Source: Candidatus Kapaibacterium sp. (lineage in GTDB: Bacteria; Bacteroidota; Ignavibacteria; Kapaibacteriales; UBA2268). From it: DNA of 64,000 bases. The stretch lies in contig CP058732.1 in the NCBI GenBank assembly GCA_013414795.1, positions 62,001 through 126,000 of the forward strand, given 5' to 3'. The position numbers were made by a program, and so were the translations under genes. Positions 11,877 through 21,198 of the stretch are shown in pieces. The notes under the pieces were generated by a model, which made no database searches, was not told the origin of the DNA, and saw only the letters and a list, made by a program, of their open reading frames with translations. Every line of letters starts with the position of its first letter. Position 1 is the stretch's first letter.

Positions 11877-12278
11877 ATGGAAAAATTATTGAGCGTGGAA
11901 ATAGTTACCCCACAAAGACCCATTTTCAATGGAAATGCGCAAATGGTGCGTGTTCCAGGTGCATTATCTCCTTTTCAGATACTTTATAACCACGCCCCGA
12001 TTGTTTCATCTTTGGAACCTGGTATTGTATCGATAAATACTAATAACGAAACAGTACATTTTGCGGTCAGCAAAGGCTTTGTAACAGTTCAAGAAAATAA
12101 AGTTTCGATTTTTGTCGAGAAAGCCTTTTCGAAGGAAGAAATAAACAGAGAACTGCTCGAAACTAACTTGAAAAGTTTGAAAAGCAGTTTGAAAGTTGCT
12201 AAAACAGATAAAGAAAAATCAGACATAGAATTCCAAATTGCAGAAATCAAAGCACAGTTAGCAGTTTTAGAACAATAA
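11877..12278 (+). CDS. atpC: F1 ATP synthase subunit epsilon
   Basis: 133 residues with the epsilon beta-sandwich N-terminal domain (LSVEIVTPQRPIFNG, VRVPGALSPFQILYNHAPIVSSL) and a C-terminal helical hairpin (about 90-133). The usual GDLGVLPGHAP stretch appears in the divergent form PGALSPFQILYNHAP, as often seen in Bacteroidota. It follows atpD by 19 bp with an AGGGAG ribosome-binding site, so the pair is one operon. The subunit couples the rotor to F1 and can inhibit ATP hydrolysis through its C-terminal helices. Confidence 0.93.
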   Translation: MEKLLSVEIVTPQRPIFNGNAQMVRVPGALSPFQILYNHAPIVSSLEPGIVSINTNNETVHFAVSKGFVTVQENKVSIFVEKAFSKEEINRELLETNLKSLKSSLKVAKTDKEKSDIEFQIAEIKAQLAVLEQ

Positions 12279-12291
12279 TCAAACCAATACA

Positions 12292-13402
12292 ATGATTATC
12301 GAACCCTATAAAAATCAAATAGAGGATTTAAAGAAACGCTCCGAAGAACTTCGGAGGTATCTTTGACATCACTTCAAAAGAAGAACAAATAGCCCAACTT
12401 GAAAAGCAAACAACCGAACCAAACTTTTGGGACAACACATCGGAAGCCCAAAAGATTATGCAAACTATTTCCGATTTGAAATCTATTGTTAATGAATGGA
12501 AGGAACTCCACAACGAAATTCTTTCCACCGAAGAACTTCTAAATTTAATTGAAGAAAGCGAGGACGAGTCTTTGCTTTCCGAAATTATCGCTGAATTGAA
12601 TAAATTGGAGAAACAAGTTGGCGAACTCGAACTCCAAAAGTTACTTTCTGGAAAGGATGACCACAGAGACGCTCTTCTAACAATTCATCCAGGTGCTGGC
12701 GGGACAGAAGCACAAGATTGGGCGGAAATGCTTTTGCGAATGTATATTCGTTGGGCTGAACGTCACGGCTACGAGGTTTCGCTGGTCGACAGACAAGAAG
12801 GAGACGGTGCTGGTATCAAATCTGCAACGATTGAAATCAAAGGGAAGTATGCCTACGGTTACCTAAAATCAGAAAACGGAGTCCACAGATTAGTTCGAAT
12901 CTCTCCATTCGATGCAAATGCTCGCCGACATACATCCTTCGCCTCCGTCTTCGTCTACCCAGTGGTCGACGAGGATGTGCCAATCGAAATCAACCCCGAA
13001 GATATCGAAATGGAAACTTTTCGCTCTGGCGGAAAAGGCGGACAAAATGTCAATAAAGTTGAAACCGCCGTACGACTTCGACATATTCCAACTGGAATTG
13101 TGGTCTCTTGCCAACAAGAGCGTTCTCAATTCCAGAACCGTGAGCGAGCAATGAAAATGTTAAAGGCAAGATTGTACCAACTTAAACTTGAAGAAGAAGA
13201 AAAACAACGAGCCGAAATCGAAAGCAAAAAGAAAAAGATTGAATGGGGAAGCCAGATTCGTTCCTACATTTTCCAACCGTACACACTCGTCAACGACCAC
13301 CGGACTGAAACCAAAAAGGGAGACATACAAGCCGTAATGGACGGCGACATCGACGAATTTATCAAAGCATATCTTCTTTGGTATCAACAAAATGATAATT
13401 AA
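12292..13402 (+). CDS. prfB: Peptide chain release factor 2, expressed by programmed +1 frameshift
   Basis: The ATG at 12292 opens 24 codons ending in an in-frame TGA at 12364-12366. The slip site CTT TGA C is preceded by GGAGG TAT, the internal Shine-Dalgarno sequence used in RF2 autoregulation. A +1 shift continues with GAC at 12365 and reads through to the stop at 13400-13402, for about 369 residues, the normal RF2 length. The downstream part carries the GGQ motif in [17 protein letters not shown] and the anticodon-like region. RF2 releases peptides at UGA and UAA; low RF2 favours shifting and raises synthesis. It starts 13 bp after atpC and overlaps the convergent gene by 4 bp. Confidence 0.97.
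12351..12367 (+). promoter_or_regulatory. RF2 recoding site: internal SD, CTT slip codon, UGA stop
   Basis: CGGAGG at 12351-12356, three bases (TAT) and CTTTGAC at 12361-12367 reproduce the canonical prfB frameshift cassette with its 3-nt SD-to-slip-codon spacing. The frame before the site is that of the ATG at 12292; the frame after it is that of the rest of prfB. Confidence 0.95.
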
Positions 13403-15858
13403 AAAGGAAACGATAGTTCCAACCAAAATCCAAAACCTTTCGAAACTTTTCGGTCGGGATTGAATTTAAAACTCGCTCCCCAAAACAAGAAATCGCTCAC
13501 AAAGGTTGGAATCCTCGAAAAGCCAAACCCATACTCAACAAAGGGCTTTGTTGTTGGTTTATAAATTTGATTTTCGCCGTAAGTTGAAAAATAGCCCAAA
13601 GAGAAAAGCAAAGAAAACTCCAATCCCCTTCCTTTGTAAGTTGGCAATCCAATAGCTCTCCAGAACAAATCAGAAAAGTTGTGTTGAAGATGAAATGTAT
13701 AGTATCTTCTCCCACCATACAAGCCAGTGTTTGCAGTTTGGAAACTTCCAAAGCCCCAAGCATTTGGCATTCTGAACAAATATTGCAAAGGTGTCTCTTT
13801 CGTCTCGATACCGTATTCAAAGAGAAGATTCAAGTACATTGGCTTGTAACCAGTGTAGAAAGTCGGTATTTGCAATCCAATTTGTGGATTGATTACCCCA
13901 AAAGGATTTCCATTCACTTTTTTCCCAAAGAGAAAATTCAAATCAATTTTGTATGAAAAACCACTTTTGCCAATTTCGAAACCAAAAAGTTCCAAACTTG
14001 AACCAATGCTAAATTTAAAATCCAAAACATCGAAATCGCCTTCGGTGATTTGAGGATTTTCACGCCAGACTGCTTTGGAGAACAAACTTCTGTCTGTCTT
14101 CTTCAAAAGCGAACTTTGTTTTGAATGCTCGTAAGAAAGAGAAAATTTAGAATAGGGTTCCACTTGATTATTTTTTGACGAAAATTCAATTTTGAAACCT
14201 TGTTTTTGGAAGTAGTCGTAATAATCCCAATGAAACAGATAAGCAAAAATACTGCTCAAGGTTGTCGACATCTTCCGTTCGAACGATGTAATTGCTGGTT
14301 TCGTAAACAACGAAAATGTTAAACTCGAAGAATTATTTTTAGGCTCGAACGAAACGCTTGCATTGTAAAATAATTTCTTCTGGCCGAAAGAATAAATTGG
14401 GGAAGCAGTAAGTTTGAAACCAGAATATTTAAAATATGGAGACAATGATAATGAATATCCAACCACCCGATTATAACCAACGAGTTCTCCAATATCAGAA
14501 TACAAACCCCAATCAAATTTCTTGTTCTGATTAAATGGTCTCAAAAGTGTTGTATCGATTTTCTTTGCAAGGGAATCGACCTTCTCGTAAATTTGTTTTT
14601 CCTTTTCGCTTGTTTCAATCAAAGCATTATTCTGCCAAAATTCCAGCGAGGTGGAATCTGCTTTTGGACTCACCACAACCACTGCTTGCTCGCCTTTCGC
14701 CAAGATACTATCGGGTATTGGCTGGTTCACAATTGCATCGGAAATGATACTCACATTTCGAAGGAGCAAACCAAACTCGAAAAGTCCTTTGACAAGTCCC
14801 AATTTGATTTTCGCCCGTAATTCCAGATACGCTGGGTGCCAGAGATTTTCGTTCAAAGTTGCGAACTTTTGTATATATCGAAGGCTGTCGAGAAAATCAA
14901 TTACAGCGTTTTCGCTTGGAGCAACATCTATTTCAAGAATATTATAACTTTTTTCCAGTATCTTCATTGTTCCAGAAAATGCGGGATATAACTTTGTATT
15001 TGGTACGATTTTAATGTTGTAAACATAGAGGTCGCCATAGAGTTCTTTGCCTAACATTTCAAAATGGTAAAACCTAAATGCATCATCCGAAAGAGGGGTA
15101 ACAAATTCCGTGTTGATGATTTTTACAGTTTCGTTGTAGAAATTCAAAAAATCTGTAAGAATAATTTTATTGAACTCTTTGGGAATATTTGCTGTTTGCC
15201 GTCTTTGAGTAATTTCGGAATATTGGAATTTCTTCGGGTAATCGATATAAACATTCGAAAAAGTTTCGAGAATGAAATTGCGAACAAATTCAATCATAAG
15301 GCTATCTTCTTTGCTCTTGGGTCGGCTTGTTGTCGAAAATGTTATCCTTCTTGTTGATGAATCATATTTTGTTTCAAAACCAGTTCCACCAAGTTCTAAA
15401 AACAATTTTGTATAAACTTTTGCTTGCAAAGTATTCAATTTCGAAAGATTTTGCCTTTTCTGTTTAATCGCTCTTCGAACAACCTCGTCGACTTCAATTT
15501 CGCCAATCTTTTCAACTTCTTGGAGTTTTACAACAGAAGCGGTAAGGTAAACAATTATGCTATCCTTTCCTTGTTGGACATCGATAATCTTTGGCTCGTA
15601 ACCAATCGATTTGAAAACAAGTTTTGTCCCGACCGAAATATTCGCCAATCGGAAAAAGCCAGAGGATGTTGTGTATGTTCCTTTGTTTGAATTTTGAATT
15701 TCAACACGAACGCCAGCGATTGGTTGCTTTGTGTCCTTGTCGAAAACTCGTCCAACAATATTAACAGATTGAGAAAACGAAGAATATGGTTGGAAGAAAA
15801 CCAAAATGAAAAGCAAGCAATTGAAATAAATTTTAAATAAATTAGTTAATGATTTCAT
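13399..15858 (-). CDS. Outer-membrane DUF5686/carboxypeptidase-regulatory-like protein
   Basis: 819 residues: N-terminal signal sequence (to about residue 30), a CarboxypepD_reg-like beta-sandwich (about 33-115, [23 protein letters not shown]), then a DUF5686-type region and a C-terminal half rich in alternating beta strands. The last residue is Phe after an aromatic-rich strand, the usual signal for outer-membrane barrel assembly. These proteins are common in Bacteroidota envelopes; their function is unknown. It starts 17 bp inside the smg-like gene and is the last gene of a minus-strand run from ybeY. Confidence 0.85.
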   Translation of the reverse strand: MKSLTNLFKIYFNCLLFILVFFQPYSSFSQSVNIVGRVFDKDTKQPIAGVRVEIQNSNKGTYTTSSGFFRLANISVGTKLVFKSIGYEPKIIDVQQGKDSIIVYLTASVVKLQEVEKIGEIEVDEVVRRAIKQKRQNLSKLNTLQAKVYTKLFLELGGTGFETKYDSSTRRITFSTTSRPKSKEDSLMIEFVRNFILETFSNVYIDYPKKFQYSEITQRRQTANIPKEFNKIILTDFLNFYNETVKIINTEFVTPLSDDAFRFYHFEMLGKELYGDLYVYNIKIVPNTKLYPAFSGTMKILEKSYNILEIDVAPSENAVIDFLDSLRYIQKFATLNENLWHPAYLELRAKIKLGLVKGLFEFGLLLRNVSIISDAIVNQPIPDSILAKGEQAVVVVSPKADSTSLEFWQNNALIETSEKEKQIYEKVDSLAKKIDTTLLRPFNQNKKFDWGLYSDIGELVGYNRVVGYSLSLSPYFKYSGFKLTASPIYSFGQKKLFYNASVSFEPKNNSSSLTFSLFTKPAITSFERKMSTTLSSIFAYLFHWDYYDYFQKQGFKIEFSSKNNQVEPYSKFSLSYEHSKQSSLLKKTDRSLFSKAVWRENPQITEGDFDVLDFKFSIGSSLELFGFEIGKSGFSYKIDLNFLFGKKVNGNPFGVINPQIGLQIPTFYTGYKPMYLNLLFEYGIETKETPLQYLFRMPNAWGFGSFQTANTGLYGGRRYYTFHLQHNFSDLFWRAIGLPTYKGRGLEFSLLFSLGYFSTYGENQIYKPTTKPFVEYGFGFSRIPTFVSDFLFWGASFKFNPDRKVSKGFGFWLELSFPF

Positions 15859-16288
15859 CTCTTGCTAATCCGTAAAATCCATCGTTGCCAGCAGAGTTGA
15901 ACAGCAAGTTTCCAACAAACTTTTTCACTTGCTCGCTGTCGATGTTTCTCAAACCCATCATCATTGCTCTATCGATGAACAGTTCCAACAATTCCAGCGA
16001 AAGCAATCCAAGAGAATAAAGTTGGGTCAACTCTTGCCAGCCGTCGGGGGTAAACAAATCCCGTTCGGCTTCGTGCAGATAGCGAAATGATTTGCCTTCT
16101 GATTGCATATTTTGGAAAAGCGTGGACTTCCCGTCTTCAAGTCTTTCGAAAATCCAACTCAATGCAATAGAAATTTCCGATTTTGAATAGCCTTTGTTTA
16201 AAAGAAATTTCACATCCAGTTCGTCGATTTGCCTTTTCTTCGATAGTTCCGTTGCAAAATAGATTAAAATTTCAACCAATCTTTCCAT
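15842..16288 (-). CDS. Smg/DUF494 family protein
   Basis: 148 residues, matching the size and pattern of DUF494 (Smg): N-terminal MERLVEILIYFATEL, the central LLNKGYSKSEISIALSWIFERL segment and a C-terminal helix near LSLELLELFIDRAMM. In proteobacteria smg lies beside DNA-processing and formyltransferase genes, but its role is unknown. Here it sits 2 bp downstream of ybeY and overlaps the DUF5686 gene. All-helical and cytoplasmic. Confidence 0.75.
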   Translation of the reverse strand: MERLVEILIYFATELSKKRQIDELDVKFLLNKGYSKSEISIALSWIFERLEDGKSTLFQNMQSEGKSFRYLHEAERDLFTPDGWQELTQLYSLGLLSLELLELFIDRAMMMGLRNIDSEQVKKFVGNLLFNSAGNDGFYGLARDEIIN

Positions 16289-16290
16289 AA

Positions 16291-16701
16291 TTATCTAATA
16301 TCTTCTAAAAACATATCTTCCAATTTATGCATTTCTGATTTTTTATCAAAGGTATCGTCCTCGAAGCCTAAAATATGCAAAACTCCGTGAATTGCCAAAC
16401 GCAGAAGCTCGTTTTCTAAACTAACATTGTATTCTGTTGCTTGTCTTTCGGCTTGTTGCAAACAAATATAAACTTCGCCAAGCAAATCTTTACCTTCGGA
16501 AAGATTGAAACTAATCACATCTGTTATGTAATCGTGCCCAAGATACTCTTTGTTCAATTGCAGAATTGCATCTTCCCCAACAATAACCAAATTAATTGTG
16601 CCATCTTGCCCAAAGTGGTTAAGCACTTTTTCGACTGTATCCTTTATTTTCTTCTTTGGAATTCGTTTTCTTTGAGTTTCGTTGTAAATCTGAACATTCA
16701 T
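16291..16701 (-). CDS. ybeY: Endoribonuclease YbeY
   Basis: 136 residues of the UPF0054/YbeY metalloprotein family, needed for 16S rRNA 3'-end maturation and ribosome quality control. The zinc motif reads HGVLHILGFEDD: the first two His ligands are present but the third His of the usual HGxLHLxGYDH is replaced by acidic residues, and the conserved EMHKLED follows. This substitution is also known in other Bacteroidota YbeY proteins, so it is a lineage feature rather than decay. Cytoplasmic; co-transcribed with the smg-like gene 2 bp downstream. Confidence 0.93.
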   Translation of the reverse strand: MNVQIYNETQRKRIPKKKIKDTVEKVLNHFGQDGTINLVIVGEDAILQLNKEYLGHDYITDVISFNLSEGKDLLGEVYICLQQAERQATEYNVSLENELLRLAIHGVLHILGFEDDTFDKKSEMHKLEDMFLEDIR

Positions 16702-16750
16702 TGCTTTCGTGAAAATGAAAGTGTGAAATTAGCAAAGATTATACCAAAAA

Positions 16751-17167
16751 CTATGGCAAAATATCCTCGAGAAGAGCAAGTTGGAGAGCAGAAAGAAGGA
16801 AAGCAGGCTCCAATTCTGCAATATTGGAGCGAACAAGATTTCGGTCGATATTAGAATACAACGAGCAAGTACAATTTTTCCCAACAATCATACAATTGAT
16901 TTTTTCGCTATCGTGGTGGACAAAGACAATTTCGTTTGGTTCCAAAAAGAACAGTAAATTGAAATTGTGCAATTCGAAATAGCCAAAATTTGTTTGGACA
17001 GAAACTAAATTGTTTTCCGAGCCTTTGAATTTCAAATTTGAATAGACCGAAAGAAACAAAAAATTTCTGGTTTCAGAATCGTACAACTTCCAAGTCAGCG
17101 AATTTTCCGAAACCTCTGGATTAATCTCTAAAAATTTAGTTATCTCTTCTGGATTAAAATTATTCAT
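16751..17167 (-). CDS. Unknown 138-residue protein
   Basis: No family recognised. The protein starts with a hydrophilic helix (NPEEITKFLEINPEVSEN) and continues with several beta-strand-like stretches (LFLSVYSNLKF, LVSVQTNFGYFEL, LLFFLEPNEIVFVHH) before a helical C terminus rich in Leu (LLSALQLALLEDILP). There is no signal peptide and no membrane helix. It lies 49 bp upstream of ybeY on the same strand and may be the first gene of that operon; a hairpin terminator separates it from the gene upstream. Confidence 0.65.
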   Translation of the reverse strand: MNNFNPEEITKFLEINPEVSENSLTWKLYDSETRNFLFLSVYSNLKFKGSENNLVSVQTNFGYFELHNFNLLFFLEPNEIVFVHHDSEKINCMIVGKNCTCSLYSNIDRNLVRSNIAELEPAFLLSALQLALLEDILP

Positions 17168-17227
17168 TTTAGCAACAAAAATTAAGTTTTTGCAAACGAT
17201 ATAAGATTTCTAAACACATCAAAAGTC

Positions 17228-17257
17228 TTTGAACAAGGGGTTTCCCCCTTGTTCAAA
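17228..17257 (-). terminator. Hairpin terminator downstream of the 156-residue exported protein
   Basis: Perfect 13-bp inverted repeat (17228-17240 and 17245-17257) with a 4-nt loop, 47 bp after the stop of the gene ending at 17305. The T-run after the stem is weak on the minus strand, so a rho-independent role is likely but not certain. Confidence 0.65.
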
Positions 17258-17304
17258 AGCAAAACAAAACAAACGAAACCGAAAAAATGAAAACAGCATT
17301 TAGA

Positions 17305-17775
17305 TTAATCCATCGACTCTATCATTTCGGCAATAATGATGTTTAAGCCATTGACAACTTTTGTCTTGCCAATTATGCCAACGAAATTGTTGTCGGCAAA
17401 TTTGGCAAGTTTCTTTCCAGCAAACGAACCATCCTCGTTGAAGACGAAATACACTTTGGCTTTTTTCCCTTCACCAACAAGGAACACAATCGGTTTGCCT
17501 TCGTCGGCTTCTTTCATTGCTTCCTCTTTCTTGACAATGCCTTTGCCGTCGAGTACGAACTTGGAAAGGCTAATTACTTTCCCTTTCAAAGGCTTGCCCG
17601 ATTTTGGTTTTGTAGCAGTCGATTGCTTCACATCCGCCTTGGTTGTTTCTTTTTGTTCGACTTTAGTTTCCTTGGCTTTGGGAGCGATTTTTGCTTTGCC
17701 CGCCTCCTGGGCATAACTCCCTGTTAGCCCGAAAATCACTAAAAGAGCCACTAACGATACAAAAAACTTTTTCAT
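17305..17775 (-). CDS. Small exported protein, unknown function
   Basis: 156 residues with a clear signal peptide (MKKFFVSLVALLVIFGLTGSYA, cleavage near residue 22), a Lys/Ala/Thr-rich low-complexity stretch (about 25-65), and a compact C-terminal domain (about 65-156) with KPIVFLVGEGKKAKVYFVFNE and NFVGIIGKTKVVNGLNIIIAEMIESM, which looks like a small beta barrel. Strong GAGGAGGAGG ribosome-binding site. It follows the lipoprotein gene by 13 bp, so both are probably made together and act in the periplasm or envelope. Function not recognised. Confidence 0.75.
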   Translation of the reverse strand: MKKFFVSLVALLVIFGLTGSYAQEAGKAKIAPKAKETKVEQKETTKADVKQSTATKPKSGKPLKGKVISLSKFVLDGKGIVKKEEAMKEADEGKPIVFLVGEGKKAKVYFVFNEDGSFAGKKLAKFADNNFVGIIGKTKVVNGLNIIIAEMIESMD

Positions 17776-17788
17776 ACCCTCCTCCTCA

Positions 17789-18709
17789 TTAATTTATTGG
17801 TTTTGCATATGGAACACCAGTCTTCTTTTGGTAGGAAATTTCACATTCGATGTAACGATTGTCGGGCGTACCTTGCAACAAGCCGTTTGGTCCAGGTTTA
17901 ATTAAAACTTTGGCGTAATTCCAATCGGTGGCTCCAGGTGCTTTCGTACGAACGATAATTACAATACCATTCTTATAGTCTGGGTCTGCAAGGTCAATAT
18001 AATAATTTGTTGAAAAGTTTCGAGCGTTCAAAGCTTGACTATCGAAAACATTGTCAAGAGTATTTGTTAAGAAAATATCCTCGCTAATTTCTGTGATATA
18101 ACTTGGGGAAGTTGGAAAATTATACAAATTGTTGCTTGCAATATAATTTGCAGTATATAAACTTGCCTCGCCTTTGGTATAGACACCAAGGTTCCAAAAT
18201 TCACCGCTGGCAACTTTCAATGTGCGTGGTTTACCGCTGTTTGGGTCGTACAATTGCAAACCACTACCAAATTGGGATGCAGTTTCGTAAACTCTAATAG
18301 CCTCGTCGTTAATGTTCTTGGTAAATCTGTAAGCGGGAGACCATTGGATTTTTGCACTTCCAACGCTTTCCTTGTCGTCAACATTTCTTGCACGAAGTTC
18401 AAAAGTGTATACTGTTCCGTCGCTTAAACCAGTTACATCAATTGTATTCGTTCCTTTGGGTATGATGCGTGGTGCAAAGGCACCAGGGGAAATGTAAAGA
18501 ACATAATCCTTGAAATAGGTTTTGCTCTCGTCGGGAGAAAGTTTCCAACGCAATCGAACGGTTGTCTCGTTAAGCGAAGTTGCTTTCATACTATCTGGAC
18601 CAGCAACAGTGGGATTTGGCTCCGTAGTAGTTGAATTCTCTTCGCAAGCGGAGAAAACCCAAAAGGCTAACAAAAAACTTGCAAGCCAGAAAATTGATTT
18701 GAATTTCAT
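17789..18709 (-). CDS. Fibronectin type III domain lipoprotein
   Basis: 306 residues. A type II signal peptide ends in the lipobox FSAC (Cys near residue 21). An FN3 domain follows at about 37-130 (MKATSLNETTVRLRWKLSP ... GLSDGTVYTFELRARNVD). The C-terminal 170 residues have no recognised motif and look beta-rich. An envelope-anchored binding protein is likely; ligand unknown. First gene of a two-gene unit with the small exported protein. Confidence 0.85.
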   Translation of the reverse strand: MKFKSIFWLASFLLAFWVFSACEENSTTTEPNPTVAGPDSMKATSLNETTVRLRWKLSPDESKTYFKDYVLYISPGAFAPRIIPKGTNTIDVTGLSDGTVYTFELRARNVDDKESVGSAKIQWSPAYRFTKNINDEAIRVYETASQFGSGLQLYDPNSGKPRTLKVASGEFWNLGVYTKGEASLYTANYIASNNLYNFPTSPSYITEISEDIFLTNTLDNVFDSQALNARNFSTNYYIDLADPDYKNGIVIIVRTKAPGATDWNYAKVLIKPGPNGLLQGTPDNRYIECEISYQKKTGVPYAKPIN

Positions 18710-18766
18710 AGAAACACCAAGTTAGTGAAACATAAAAAAAATAAACGACAACAAAAGTTTTTTATT

Positions 18767-20020
18767 TCAAATTCGACAAGCAAGGGCAAGTTGATAACCG
18801 AGTGATTCGGTGATTGATTTCCTATCGAATTTTTGCAAAAATTCTTCGCTGGGCGCTGGCAGAGAATCGCTTTTCCATAAGTCGTAGAAAGTATTCAAAG
18901 CACGCAAAATTCCATCAACGTCACGTGGTCCGACTCCTATGGCTGCTTCTGATTCTAGAGCCAAACTTTTCATATAACCGTCAGGAGCACAAATCAAAAT
19001 TGGCTTCCGTGCAGCGAAGTATTCATACAATTTGCCAGGTGAACGAACATTGTCCTCATACATCAACCAAAGCAAATTCGACAATTTCAACAAACGGACA
19101 ACTTCGTTATGTGGTTGATAACCAAACAATTTCACATTGCCTTCAAGATTGTACTTTCTTATGTACCGCAAGTGGGATTTTCGCATTATACCAATAAACC
19201 AGGCTTCCTTTGTAACGCCATCGTTTCTAGTTTCGACAAACTTGGCAAATGCTTTCAAAAAATATTTCGGATTTCTATTGTCTTGGAAAAGACCAGAATG
19301 GGTAACCACGAACTTCTTTGGGTCTGGTTTTACATCTTTAAACTGTTCGAAATCTTTGCTGTCGAAACCGTGTGGCAAGATAACTACTTCGTCGCTTTTA
19401 AGAAAAGGATAGTGAGTGAGAAGAACATCCTTTGTACCACGGAAAGTAACAACAATACGGCTCGCTTCTTTTAAAATGTTTTCTTCAAGTTTACGCACGT
19501 AAAGTTTATGAAAATACGTAGGATAAAAATGAAATGGGTTGTCAATCCAAATGTCACGATAGTCGACAACGAAAGGAATGTTGAACTCCTTCGACAACTG
19601 TTGAGCAACGAGAAAGTCGGTGAAAGGCGGGGCAGTGGCAAAAATCACATCCACTTTGTTTTCTGATAATATTTTCCGCCCAAGTTCAATTGCTTTCTTC
19701 TTCCAAAAGATTTTCGTGTCTGGTTGCAAAAAGAAACTTGCGATGAATCGAATAAGATTCTGAAACACATAATTCGATGGGAAGGATTTGACTTTTTCCT
19801 TCCCAGGTTCACCAGTTCGATAGACTTTTATAATGCTCTCATCAATTTCTTGTTGCAAATCTTTATCGAATGCGTAATAAGATTTTGGATGGGTAGTCAA
19901 CACTATTGGATTCCAACCAAATTCTGGAAGGTATTTTACGAATTTCAAAGTTCTTTGAACACCACTAAGACCCATTGGCGGGAAATAATAGGAAATCACC
20001 AGAACATTGCGTCTGTCCAT
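18767..20020 (-). CDS. Glycosyltransferase, GT4-like family
   Basis: 417 residues with a GT-B fold: N-terminal MDRRNVLVISYYFPPMGLSGVQRTLKFVKYL is the acceptor-side Rossmann start with the usual glycine loop, and the C-terminal domain has VVTHSGLFQDNRNPKYFLKAFAKF, LFGYQPHNEVVRLLKLSNLLW and SPGKLYEYFAARKPIL, the donor-binding region with its conserved Glu. It would transfer a nucleotide-activated sugar onto a cell-surface glycan or lipid. It lies 26 bp downstream of the M24 peptidase gene. Donor and acceptor unknown. Confidence 0.88.
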   Translation of the reverse strand: MDRRNVLVISYYFPPMGLSGVQRTLKFVKYLPEFGWNPIVLTTHPKSYYAFDKDLQQEIDESIIKVYRTGEPGKEKVKSFPSNYVFQNLIRFIASFFLQPDTKIFWKKKAIELGRKILSENKVDVIFATAPPFTDFLVAQQLSKEFNIPFVVDYRDIWIDNPFHFYPTYFHKLYVRKLEENILKEASRIVVTFRGTKDVLLTHYPFLKSDEVVILPHGFDSKDFEQFKDVKPDPKKFVVTHSGLFQDNRNPKYFLKAFAKFVETRNDGVTKEAWFIGIMRKSHLRYIRKYNLEGNVKLFGYQPHNEVVRLLKLSNLLWLMYEDNVRSPGKLYEYFAARKPILICAPDGYMKSLALESEAAIGVGPRDVDGILRALNTFYDLWKSDSLPAPSEEFLQKFDRKSITESLGYQLALACRI

Positions 20021-20046
20021 ACTTCCGTCTTCTTCTTTGTAAATAT

Positions 20047-21183
20047 TTATACAACAATAAGTTCTGACGGGGCTTTTGTTAAATATTTAGCACCATCGCG
20101 GTTTACATAAACATCGTCTTCAACACGAAGTCCATATTTATCGGGTATATAAACCCCAGGCTCGATTGCTAATACACTGCTTTCTGGAATGAATTCGTCG
20201 TCCTTGCGAAAAGTAATTAGAGGTGGTTCGTGTGGAGATATCCCCAAGCCGTGACCAAGCGAGTGTTGAAAATATTGGCCATAGCCCGCTTTTTCAATCA
20301 TAGAACGGGCAATATTGTCAATTAACTTGCCATTAACAAATGGTCTTATTTTTTCGATTGCACTGTCCTTGGCTTTTAACAACAAATCGTAAATTGCTCG
20401 TTGTTCTTTTGTCGATTTTCCGACAGCGAAAACACGCGTTACATCACTGCAAAAGCCGTTAACTATGCAACCAAAGTCAACTGTAACCACTTCTCCCGAT
20501 TTAATTGGCTTATCCGAGGGACTTCCGTGCACCAAAGAACTTCGTTTTCCGCTAACAACAATAGTTGGAAATGGCTCTCCTTCAGAACCCAAAAGACGCG
20601 CTCGATAGACAATCTCTGCGGCAAGTTCTTTTTCCGTCATTCCAACCTTGAAGACTTTCAAAACTTCTTCGAAGACCTTTTCGCTCATTTCGCAGGCTTT
20701 GCGTATGCTTTCGAGTTCCTCTGGGGCTTTTGGCATCATAAATGGTTCAACAATAGCAATCGCCGGCTTGAACTTTACTGGCCTAATAATGTTACGAATG
20801 TTAATAACATCTTGGTAACTCAACCTTTCGGATTCGAAAACCAAGGAAGAAATATTTTTAAACATTTTCTTTTTTGTACAATAGCCCCAAACGTCGCGAG
20901 TAATAAAGGTTTTTAAATTTGGCAAGGGATATAGTTCGGTTTGGATTTGCTCTTCGTAACGGTCGTCGGTGAAAAACCAAATTTCATCTTTTAAAATAAA
21001 CAACGAGGCGGCGGAACCAGAAAAATTGGTAAGGTATCGAATGTTTGGTAAAAAGTTAATGAATAAGCCTTCGGCTTTCTCTTCTTCTATTCTGAAACGA
21101 ATTTGCTGTAAACGCTGGTCGATTTTTTCTGGATATCTCGGAGCTTCTTTTGTTACATTCTTATCGGTAGATTTTTTAGCCAT
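20047..21183 (-). CDS. M24B metallopeptidase (Xaa-Pro aminopeptidase/dipeptidase type)
   Basis: 378 residues: creatinase-type N-terminal domain (about 20-150) and pita-bread catalytic domain (about 155-378). All five metal ligands can be seen: Asp in VTVDFGC, Asp in CSDVTRVF, His in HSLGHGLG, Glu in AIEPGVYI and Glu in RVEDDVYV. Such enzymes release an N-terminal residue before proline, using two Mn or Co ions. Cytoplasmic. The gene starts 15 bp after guaB on the same strand. Confidence 0.92.
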   Translation of the reverse strand: MAKKSTDKNVTKEAPRYPEKIDQRLQQIRFRIEEEKAEGLFINFLPNIRYLTNFSGSAASLFILKDEIWFFTDDRYEEQIQTELYPLPNLKTFITRDVWGYCTKKKMFKNISSLVFESERLSYQDVINIRNIIRPVKFKPAIAIVEPFMMPKAPEELESIRKACEMSEKVFEEVLKVFKVGMTEKELAAEIVYRARLLGSEGEPFPTIVVSGKRSSLVHGSPSDKPIKSGEVVTVDFGCIVNGFCSDVTRVFAVGKSTKEQRAIYDLLLKAKDSAIEKIRPFVNGKLIDNIARSMIEKAGYGQYFQHSLGHGLGISPHEPPLITFRKDDEFIPESSVLAIEPGVYIPDKYGLRVEDDVYVNRDGAKYLTKAPSELIVV

Positions 21184-21198
21184 AAGTATTCCAATAGA

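Noticed and set aside
12292-12457. prfB as a broken gene because of the early TGA
   Set aside because: The TGA is the programmed RF2 recoding stop with its slip codon and internal SD; the frames join exactly by +1.
16291-16701. YbeY as an inactivated enzyme because of the missing third His
   Set aside because: The change to acidic residues is found in other Bacteroidota YbeY proteins, so it is not evidence of decay.
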